A stretch of DNA of 64,000 nt, taken from assembly GCF_900102545.1 (NCBI RefSeq), contig NZ_FNBN01000001.1, forward strand, positions 978,477 to 1,042,476, read 5' to 3'. The stretch's first letter is position 1, and each line of letters opens with the position of its first letter. The notes below the pieces were generated by a model. It searched no databases and was not told the origin of the DNA. It saw only the letters and a program-made list of their open reading frames with translations. The translations under genes were made by a program, and so were the position numbers. Below are positions 53,601 through 61,864 of the stretch, piece after piece. The stretch comes from Chitinophaga filiformis. Its GTDB lineage: Bacteria; Bacteroidota; Bacteroidia; Chitinophagales; Chitinophagaceae.

Positions 53601-53984
53601 TTTCAGTACTTCTGTGCGGCAGGTATTATTATATTCCTCAATGGTGATCTTTTTACCAATGTCTTCCTTCGTGATACCGAGCATTTTTTCCACACCCAGT
53701 TCCACAGGTAATCCATGGGTATCCCAGCCACCTTTACGTTTTACCTGGAAACCGCTCATTGTTTTGTAACGGCACACCAGATCTTTCAGGGTACGGGAAA
53801 TAACATGGTGAATACCAGGCATACCATTCGCACTGGGCGGACCTTCATAAAATACGAAAGGAGTAGCGCCTTCGCGCAGGGACACGCTTTTCTCGAAAGC
53901 CTGTATTTTTTCCCAATGCGCCAATATGTCCTTTTCTATCTGCGGTAAATTCAGCTGGTTATATTCCTGATATTTGCTGGCCAT
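50625..53984 (-). CDS. ileS: Isoleucyl-tRNA synthetase, long eukaryote-like type with altered HIGH motif
   Basis: Charges tRNA-Ile; 1119 aa, which fits the long IleRS2-type enzymes of Bacteroidota. The class I catalytic site starts YEGPPSANGMP-GIHH-VISRTLKD: the HIGH signature is GIHH (57-60) in place of HxGH. The KMSKR loop is intact (666-670, GNKMSKRLGN). The editing domain (AWTTTPWTLPSNLGL) and anticodon-binding region (WYVRLCRRRFWKGEY) are present, followed by a C-terminal domain without a clear zinc site. A minus-strand TAACTTTG (54036-54043) is a likely -7 element. The gene is followed by the DksA-like gene. Confidence 0.96.
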   Translation of the reverse strand: MASKYQEYNQLNLPQIEKDILAHWEKIQAFEKSVSLREGATPFVFYEGPPSANGMPGIHHVISRTLKDLVCRYKTMSGFQVKRKGGWDTHGLPVELGVEKMLGITKEDIGKKITIEEYNNTCRTEVLKYKDKWDDLTRKMGYWVDLKSPYITFDNTYIESLWWCLQELYKKGLLYKSVSIQPYSPAAGTGLSSHELNQPGCYKEVKDTTVVAMFKALESDKSAFLFEAARKADPAAEVFFMAWTTTPWTLPSNLGLTVGANIEYTLIRTFNPYTHLPVFVVMAKDLIGKYFKKEGEDGDFAAYKEGDKIVPWQILSVFRGSQLENIRYEQLLPYVQPEEGDPFRVLLGDFVTTEDGTGIVHTAPAFGADDNRVGKKYGIGIMTLVDRQGKFLDTVGEFGGRYVKNYKSDPDYKDVDVDIAVKLKKENRAFRVEKYEHTYPHCWRTDKPVLYYPLDAWFIKTSALKDRMVELNKTINWKPASTGTGRFGNWLENMVDWNLSRSRYWGTPLPVWRTEDGSEEICIGNIEELRTELAKSLDAGIMEYTPGTAGTSTVQEYIQYLTKDLHKPYVDNIILVSPSGKAMRREPDLIDVWFDSGAMPYAQWHFPFENKEEFAKSFPADFIAEGVDQTRGWFYTLHALAAMLFDSVAYKTVVSNGLVLDKNGNKMSKRLGNVVDPFATLEQFGADATRWYLITNASPWDSMKFDIEGIREVQRKLFSTLYNTYNFFAMYANLDSFTFKEAYIPLKDRPEIDRWIISLLNTLVKDVTGYFNDYEPTQAGRAVQAFVDEHLSNWYVRLCRRRFWKGEYAHDKISAYQTLYECLETLAGLMAPVSPFFADWLFGNLNNVSNRHADASVHHLNFPVVVESAIDADLEERMQLAQDISSLVLSLRKKVNIKVRQPLQKILIPVQNAHIKEQIEKIEDLIKSEVNVKGIDYLTETEGFIKKKIKPNYKSLGGKMGAKMKAVAAAISAFSAADIASLERSGEFILQIEDEQLPIQLSDVEIISEDIPGWTVANKGALTVALDITITPELLDEGNARELVNRIQKIRKDSDFELTDRIHVKVAVIDSLKSAIINYNDYICTEILADSLEIVPELQEGIEIEVNDLTFNVLVNKKS

Positions 53985-54035
53985 AAAACAATTCTCCGCC
54001 CTTTGACGTTATAAAATAAGTTGATTAAAATTCTG

Positions 54036-54043
54036 CAAAGTTA
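54036..54043 (-). promoter_or_regulatory. -7 element upstream of ileS
   Basis: Minus-strand TAACTTTG matches TAnnTTTG, 52 bp before the ileS ATG. No TTG is evident at the right distance. Confidence 0.45.
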
Positions 54044-54231
54044 CGGATTTTAGAGCAGCCTGGAAAAAGGCCTGACCACTAAAAAACACAGATTTGCTTT
54101 TAATTGCGGTTTTTTTTGTATTTTTACCGGGCATTAGTTCGTTGCTAGCCTTTTTGGCATTGTTTTGGTAACTACGACGGAAGAATAAGTTGAAAAACTC
54201 AACCCAATTGAAAAACCATATCTGATTATTT

Positions 54232-54693
54232 ATGAAAAAGTTAGTATTAATAATTTGTGTGGCACTCATATCTTCCGGCACAACTTTTGCACAAAAGAAA
54301 TCAGCAAAAAAAACAAAGAAGGTAGTTGCTAAAGAGGTGGTAGCTCCCGTAGCTGTAAAAGATGCATTTCAGCAGACTTTTTCAGGATCGGAAGCGAAGT
54401 GGTCAAAGAACTATAGCGGACATTGGGTCGCAAACTTTACAAAAGAAGATGTAAAGACTGCAGCTGAATATGACGCAGATGGTAAATGGGTAGCTACCCG
54501 TAGTTCATATGCAGGTGACAGGATACCAGAAGCAGTATCCTCTACACTCAGATCAAAATATCCAAGCGCCACTATAAAAGATGGCTGGAAAATTGAGAGA
54601 TCAGATGTAGCTGCATATTATAAGGTTAATATTCAGGATAACGGTGTTGAAAAGGTGGTGTTGATTAATGAAAATGGAACCGTTACAGAATAA
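54232..54693 (+). CDS. Secreted PepSY-like (PF11396-type) protein
   Basis: Periplasmic or outer-surface protein of 153 aa with unknown role. A signal peptide (MKKLVLIICVALISSGTTFAQ) is followed by a Lys-rich linker (KKSAKKTKKVVAKEV). The body has a repeated alpha/beta layout: VKDAFQQTFSGSEAKWSKNY, then VAAEYDADGKW-like strands and IPEAVSSTLRSKYPSATIKDGWKIE, ending VEKVVLINENGTV. This pattern matches PepSY-like / beta-lactamase-inhibitor-like proteins of Bacteroidota. It is monocistronic with its own terminator. Confidence 0.8.
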   Translation: MKKLVLIICVALISSGTTFAQKKSAKKTKKVVAKEVVAPVAVKDAFQQTFSGSEAKWSKNYSGHWVANFTKEDVKTAAEYDADGKWVATRSSYAGDRIPEAVSSTLRSKYPSATIKDGWKIERSDVAAYYKVNIQDNGVEKVVLINENGTVTE

Positions 54694-54741
54694 TAACCAC
54701 ATTAATTAGTATTTCATAGGTATAGGGATAAATAGGACAGA

Positions 54742-54777
54742 CCCTGCTCTTTTGGGCGGGGTTTTCTTTTTCTATCT
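54742..54777 (+). terminator. Terminator of the PepSY-like gene
   Basis: CCCTGCTC-TTTT-GGGCGGGG (54742-54761, with G-T pairs) followed by a T-rich tail. Confidence 0.75.
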
Positions 54778-55616
54778 GTTTGTTAATTAATACGTTCTCT
54801 CCTTATACACATAATGTCACATGATGCGACTATCTGTCGTCCGGACTGCCAAACCTGGCGATATCCCATCCCCTTTCAAACACCACCAGTCTTAACATTA
54901 GTCCATCCTTTGCATCAATCTATATATTAATCAATGCATTAATATTCCCCTACCTGCCTTCCTATCACTCTTTAAACCTGCCTTGTATTCAGTACGACTG
55001 TAGTGGAAAGGCGCAGCTATGCCTGCCTACTTTTAAAGTGGGAAGCAATACATGTCAAAATCTGTGCTGGCAAATTGAAGAATATGCAGGATAATGTTTG
55101 CCGGGAGTACCTCGTACAAGCTGTATGAGAATATTCTTTAACAATGGCCATAAAAATGGCTTTGAGGTTATCAATACAAAAGCTTGCTGTCTTAGTGCGA
55201 CTAATATACAAATAGCTATGCAACCGGGCATCACAATAGTATTTATAGGTCACCTCAATATCCCTTTGATATATAGATACCCTTTAAATAGCCTCTTGAT
55301 GTCATTTAACCACCTTAATAGTAAGCCGATTCCAGGCCGATGGTAAGCCGACAGTAAGCTATCCGAACGCTGTGGAAAGATTATTCAGCTCTGCAGTCTA
55401 TTATTTTGATGTGCACGGTAGATCCGGATTGGCTGCTAATAACAAACAGGCTATATAAAACACAAACCGTCTCGTTTGAGACGAGACGGCTTTATGTAAT
55501 TACGGTAGAAAGCTTACCTGGCAAAAATTGCACTTTCCAAAAGGTCAAAATTGGGTGTTAATGAGGTGCAAAAAAAATTAATGGCTTTACTCATTTTTGC
55601 CCTGTAAGCTCTCACC
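54778..55616. other. 840-bp gap without a supported long gene
   Basis: No long gene is credible. I see a hairpin with a 9-bp stem CCGTCTCGT/ACGAGACGG (55467-55489) that could terminate a plus-strand transcript, and three short near-repeats of the form GTAAGC(C/T) at about 55320-55360. A minus-strand frame at 55017-55253 has no recognisable features. The right end should hold the promoter of the 50-aa ORF (CATTTTTG near 55593 is a weak -7). Confidence 0.5.
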
Positions 55617-55769
55617 ATGGTCAAATCTGATAAGGAAGCTTATAAGGAAGATCAGGATAAATATCTGCCGATCGTGATACAAAGAAACGCCAATATTCCG
55701 GGGACTGTTTGTGTATTCGGGAAAACAATTGATCAAATCGGGAAAAGTATGTGGCAGGAACGGAAATAA
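55617..55769 (+). CDS. Small protein of unknown function (50 aa)
   Basis: Not recognised. ATG at 55617, TAA at 55767-55769. The protein starts MVKSDKEAYKEDQDKYLP, followed by IVIQRNANIPGTVCVFGKT and IDQIGKSMWQERK. Codon use looks coding, the composition is balanced and soluble, and there is one Cys. A palindromic terminator begins 3 bp after the stop codon, which fits a short independent gene. It converges on the Cys-rich AraC regulator. It could be a small regulatory or stress protein, but nothing in the sequence shows which. Confidence 0.55.
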   Translation: MVKSDKEAYKEDQDKYLPIVIQRNANIPGTVCVFGKTIDQIGKSMWQERK

Positions 55770-55798
55770 AAAATCCCGCTCTGATCAGAGCGGGATCC
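55770..55798. terminator. Bidirectional terminator
   Basis: Perfect 24-bp palindrome ATCCCGCTCTGATCAGAGCG... (55773-55796), preceded by A5 on the plus strand. It serves the small ORF (+) and the AraC gene (-). Confidence 0.82.
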
Positions 55799-55836
55799 CT
55801 ATATAATAGCTTTCGATCTTAACGATTGATTTTCAA

Positions 55837-56760
55837 TTATCTCAACAACAATTCACAAGGCTTCAAACCAGTATGTTTCTTAAATGCCGTAGAGAAATGG
55901 GAAATACAGGAATAACCCATCAGGATCGCTACTTCAGAAACAGACATGCCTCTTTCATACAACAGGTTCTTCGCCTTCTCCATTCTTTCCTTCTGGAAAT
56001 AATCATAGATAGTGGTGCCATACATTGCCTTGAAGCCCTTCTTCAGGTAACATTCGTTCATGGCAACCCGGCGGGCCAGATCACGGATCGTGATAGGCGC
56101 ATCCAACTGCTCTAATAATATATCACGGGCTTTTTCTATCTTCTCGCGGTCTTCCAGTTGTGTCAGAAAGCGGCAACCGAAACGGTCGTCGGTATCATTC
56201 TGGGCAAACTGGTCTGAACTGAAGAGGAGTAATTCCAGCGCCTTGCTCTGAAGGAAGATGTTTTTGAGAGCGCCATCATAGTTATGATGCACCATTTGCT
56301 CCAATACTTCTTTGGATTTGGTACTGGGCTGGATCGTTTTAACAAAAGGCTTGCGGGACTGCATGTCGAAAAGGGTGGAATTAGTGGCCCCTTTCTGCAG
56401 CGATTGTATGAAGGAAGGTTGGAAACGGACAGTGATCATGTCGATGGAGGGAGATTTCTGCACGCAGTTATCTTTATGTCCATCCACACACACACGGTCA
56501 GTACAACCCGGATTCTGGCAATACTTGTTACCCGCCACGCAATAACGTAATTCGATGGCAGCAGTCTGCCCTCTTTTAGCCGGTTGATATACCACCATGG
56601 CCACATCCTCTACCGGCAACGGACGATCATACGTAAACCGCTGCAAAGTAAAATCGAGACAGTCCGGCACCGTAACGGCGTCGTCTTCTGCCAATAGCAG
56701 CTGGTCGCTCATAGCGGGCTGCCGGATGGCCAATGATAATATGTCCTGTACCTCTTTCAC
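55837..56760 (-). CDS. AraC-family transcriptional regulator with N-terminal Cys cluster
   Basis: About 307 aa. The C-terminal AraC HTH spans about the last 100 residues (ITIRDLARRVAMNECYLKKGF, MSVSEVAILMGYSCISHFSTAFKKHTGLKP). The N-terminal sensor has five Cys in a short stretch, spaced C-x6-C-x4-C-x4-C-x7-C (C74, C81, C86, C91, C99 when counted from the GTG), plus His95, which could bind a metal or an iron-sulfur cluster or sense redox. The start is uncertain: the frame opens at a TTG at 56802, but a TATTTTTG -7 element (56786-56793) overlaps it. I use GTG at 56760; ATG at 56712 is the alternative. Confidence 0.85.
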   Translation of the reverse strand: MKEVQDILSLAIRQPAMSDQLLLAEDDAVTVPDCLDFTLQRFTYDRPLPVEDVAMVVYQPAKRGQTAAIELRYCVAGNKYCQNPGCTDRVCVDGHKDNCVQKSPSIDMITVRFQPSFIQSLQKGATNSTLFDMQSRKPFVKTIQPSTKSKEVLEQMVHHNYDGALKNIFLQSKALELLLFSSDQFAQNDTDDRFGCRFLTQLEDREKIEKARDILLEQLDAPITIRDLARRVAMNECYLKKGFKAMYGTTIYDYFQKERMEKAKNLLYERGMSVSEVAILMGYSCISHFSTAFKKHTGLKPCELLLR

Positions 56761-56785
56761 GCCATTCGTTTTGTTAAATCCGTCA

Positions 56786-56793
56786 CAAAAATA
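56786..56793 (-). promoter_or_regulatory. -7 element upstream of the Cys-rich AraC gene
   Basis: Minus-strand TATTTTTG matches TAnnTTTG. It overlaps the upstream-most possible start and so favours a start at 56760 or 56712. Confidence 0.45.
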
Positions 56794-57010
56794 GGCATTC
56801 AAATTTTATTCAGAAACGTTTTGACATTCAGGTTACAAAGGGAAAACGCCTAAAAAGTGTAAAATTCACATCTAATTTAATGAAAAATAGCCACTTATCA
56901 TTCATTGACAAGTTTCAATATTTTTTCTGTAATGGCAAACAGGCAGCTTCTTTTCAGGATGGGGTAAATTATTATAGGGGACTATTGGTATGAATTTCGT
57001 TTAATTGTAT

Positions 57011-58693
57011 ATGATGCAGAAAAGACCACTTATTCAACGGATCTGGAAAAAGGTACTCCTATCAATAGCCATATTAATACTACTGGTGCTTGGTGCAGCG
57101 TGGTACATCGGGCAGCGTTGGAATAAACAGATCCAATGGCAGTTAAGGGCCTATATCCAGGACATGTCAGATAGCCTGTATACCCTACGCTATTCGGATC
57201 TCAACCTGAATCCCATCACCGGTAGTCTTACACTGGAAAAGGTAAGCCTGATAAGAGATCCGGAGGTATATAAACGCCTTCAGAATGAACAAAGGGCTCC
57301 TAAGCTGATTTACAGCTTTACGGCCGACCGGGTGTCCCTAAGCTACTTCAGGGTATGGCGCTATTTCATGAAAAAGGAACTCAATGCCGGCTCCCTGGTG
57401 CTGAGCAATCCGGTGGTTATGCTGGAGCTCAATCTGCAGAATAAAGACACTACCGTCCGGAAGAACGCATATCAGAATATCTCTTCAAAGATAAAATCGC
57501 TCTACCTGGGCACCCTCCAACTCAATAATACGAATCTCAGGTATACCGTCGTAAAACGGGACAGCGGCCTGGTAATGACCCACCTGGAGCAGCTACGGAT
57601 ACAGGTAAAAGACTTTCTGATAGACTCTGTGGCACTGGAGGACCCCACCCGTTTCCTCTATGCCAGAAACTATGAATTCGGTTTGAAGGAATACCGGTAC
57701 CGTACACCGGATAGTCTTTACTGGATGCATGTCAAGGATGTCCATTACAGCGCTGAGGAGCAAACATTACGGATCGGCCAGTTTGCCGTCGAACCCCGGT
57801 ACCCCAGGGCGGAATTTGATATCCGTTCCAAAACCCAGCGTGACCGCTTTGATGTAAAACTGAACAACATAGAACTGGCCCGGCTGCAGCCGCGTATGCT
57901 GCTGGAACACCAGGTCATCTGGGCCGATAAGCTGACCATTAATAACGGAGTCCTGGACATCTACCATAACCGCAAACTGCCAGATGCGCCAGGCAACAAA
58001 CTGGGACAATTCCCCAATCAGCTGTTCAAAAAACTGGCGATACCTATATATATAGATAGCCTGGTAGGGAAGAAAACTGATATTTCCTACACGGAGATCA
58101 ACCCGAAATCGGACGAAGCGGGGAAATTGAGCATCAAACAGGTGCACGGTATCTTCCGCAATGTGACCAATATAGACAGCATGGTTGCCAAAAACAGCCA
58201 TATCACGGCCGACCTTAACGCGATCCTGATGAATAGCGGGAAGCTGAAGGTACACTTTGACTTTTCTATGAAAGACACCCTGGGCGGATTTGGGGTCTCA
58301 GGACAGGTGAAAAGCATGGACGGGAAAGATCTGAACCCGGTATTGAAGCCCTTGGCCATGGTACAGGTGAAATCCTGCGATATAGAAGACCTGTCCTTCA
58401 GCATGACGGGCAACGAACGCAGGGCTTCCGGCCAGGTAAAATTCATTTACAGCAATCTGAAAGTGAATATTCTGAAAAAAGAAGAGGGCACACATGAGTT
58501 TAAAAGGAAAGGGCTAATGAGTTTCCTGGCTAACGTGCTGATCATCAAGGACAGTAATCCGGCCGACGGAGAAACCCGCCTGGCGCACCCTCACTATGAG
58601 AGGGATATTAAAAAGTCTTTCTTCAACCTGGTCTGGAAGACCTTATTTACGGGTATAAAAGAGACCGCTTTGGGCGAAAATTCACCCATCTAA
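57011..58693 (+). CDS. AsmA-like/DUF748-type membrane-anchored periplasmic protein
   Basis: 560 aa. One N-terminal membrane helix after a basic start (KKVLLSIAILILLVLGAAWYIG, about 15-36) leads to a long periplasmic part rich in beta-strands with alternating hydrophobic residues (LRYSDLNLNPITGSLTLEKV, ADRVSLSYFRVWRYFMKKEL, LKVHFDFSMKDTLGGFGVSG). This is like AsmA/DUF748 proteins, which are beta-taco, VPS13-like lipid-transfer candidates between membranes. The C-terminus KKSFFNLVWKTLFTGIKETAL is amphipathic. The start is ATG 57011 (or 57014); the family match is by pattern only. It lies before gyrB but is separated by its own promoter. Confidence 0.65.
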   Translation: MMQKRPLIQRIWKKVLLSIAILILLVLGAAWYIGQRWNKQIQWQLRAYIQDMSDSLYTLRYSDLNLNPITGSLTLEKVSLIRDPEVYKRLQNEQRAPKLIYSFTADRVSLSYFRVWRYFMKKELNAGSLVLSNPVVMLELNLQNKDTTVRKNAYQNISSKIKSLYLGTLQLNNTNLRYTVVKRDSGLVMTHLEQLRIQVKDFLIDSVALEDPTRFLYARNYEFGLKEYRYRTPDSLYWMHVKDVHYSAEEQTLRIGQFAVEPRYPRAEFDIRSKTQRDRFDVKLNNIELARLQPRMLLEHQVIWADKLTINNGVLDIYHNRKLPDAPGNKLGQFPNQLFKKLAIPIYIDSLVGKKTDISYTEINPKSDEAGKLSIKQVHGIFRNVTNIDSMVAKNSHITADLNAILMNSGKLKVHFDFSMKDTLGGFGVSGQVKSMDGKDLNPVLKPLAMVQVKSCDIEDLSFSMTGNERRASGQVKFIYSNLKVNILKKEEGTHEFKRKGLMSFLANVLIIKDSNPADGETRLAHPHYERDIKKSFFNLVWKTLFTGIKETALGENSPI

Positions 58694-58734
58694 AATATGT
58701 GGATATCAACGATTCAAAAAGCACCTCTTAAATA

Positions 58735-60789
<2,055 letters not shown>

Positions 60790-61184
60790 TTTCAATCAGT
60801 AACAAAAGAGCAGGCGCCAATACCTGCTCCTCTATAGATAACTTAAAGAGGGTGTATCAGCAGTATGATACACCCTCTCTCTTTTCGGATACCCGATGGA
60901 GTCAGTTAGTCATTTAAGAAATTTCTCAGGACCTTCATCTATTTTTGATATACTCTTTTTATTTTCAATTCATACCCGGTTAATCAGGTCACTTTAGAGC
61001 ATTAACACTTACATGCGCCTATTTATTCCCCAATTCCTGATTTTTTATGTCTTTCATTTCCAGACACTTCTCTGTTTATTGCCTCATAGCTGTTAAAAAA
61101 CTTATAAATATTTTATTTAATTCATCAGAAAGTAACTAATTTGCAGTCCTATTTATCACTATACCTGAAGAAATTACCTATCCT
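60790..61184. other. Intergenic region after gyrB with two hairpins
   Basis: Two terminator-like hairpins follow gyrB: GAGCAGG/CCTGCTC (60808-60829) and a stronger 13-bp stem AGAGGGTGTATCA/TGATACACCCTCT (60847-60878) followed by CTCTTTTC. The rest is A+T-rich and holds the leader of the lipoprotein gene. No gene is seen. Confidence 0.65.
60847..60886 (+). terminator. Terminator of gyrB
   Basis: A 13-bp stem (60847-60859 with 60866-60878), short T-rich tail. Confidence 0.78.
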
Positions 61185-61646
61185 ATGAAACTCAATTCCC
61201 TCCTGGGATTCCTGTGTCTGTGTCTGATCGCTTTCACGTCTTGTGATAAGGAAGAAGTAGTTAAGGCATCCGGATCCTGCTCTTTTAAATTTGACGGTAA
61301 ATCTTTCTCCGCAAATACCTCCTACGGAGAAGCTTTCGATACCACCGGAATAGGTAAGAAAGTGCTGCTCATTCAGGGATTAACCGGTACACTGAACAGC
61401 GCCATTGCAATTATGGTTGTTTTCCCCGACACATTAAAAACAGGCACCTTTACAGCTGCAGAACATGCCAATATCGTGTTCACCAACTCTGTATCAGGCG
61501 CCGAAGCTTATGAAAGTACCAGCGCTACTATAAAGATTACAAGCATAAATAGTAAGTATGCCGAAGGCACATTCGACGGCATTTTAAACAATGGCGAAAC
61601 AGAAAAGCCATTAACGGACGGAACGTTTAAAGTAAACATTAATTGA
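61185..61646 (+). CDS. Small lipoprotein of unknown function
   Basis: 153 aa. A lipoprotein signal peptide ends at Cys20 (CLCLIAFTSCDKEEV). The mature part has a beta-rich pattern with SCSFKFDGKSFSAN, LIQGLTGTLNSAIAIMVVFPD and the ending TEKPLTDGTFKVNIN. Similar small lipoproteins with a DGK-F-A opening are common in Bacteroidota (DUF6252-like by pattern). No function is known. It has its own terminator and stands before a SusC gene. Confidence 0.78.
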   Translation: MKLNSLLGFLCLCLIAFTSCDKEEVVKASGSCSFKFDGKSFSANTSYGEAFDTTGIGKKVLLIQGLTGTLNSAIAIMVVFPDTLKTGTFTAAEHANIVFTNSVSGAEAYESTSATIKITSINSKYAEGTFDGILNNGETEKPLTDGTFKVNIN

Positions 61647-61678
61647 TCATCGTTTTTTTTGAAATCTTTTTCCATCGT

Positions 61679-61708
61679 GTCCCGCCTCTCAAGGCGGGAC
61701 TTTTTTTT
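61679..61708 (+). terminator. Terminator of the small lipoprotein gene
   Basis: GTCCCGCC-TCTCAA-GGCGGGAC followed by T8. Confidence 0.92.
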
Positions 61709-61864
61709 GGTTAATATCCGTCTATAGATAGTCAAGAATCATAAAAAGTTAGCCCCCTTCTACTATTACATTTGGGTACACATCATTTTAAGTCATTTGC
61801 GCAGATGACGGGATAAGTTATTTAGAGAGGGGAAATCACAAAAACCAATATCTAATCTCGTTGT

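Noticed and set aside
55017-55253. 78-codon minus-strand frame in the gap before the 50-aa ORF
   Set aside because: It contains no family pattern and shows no promoter or terminator arrangement.
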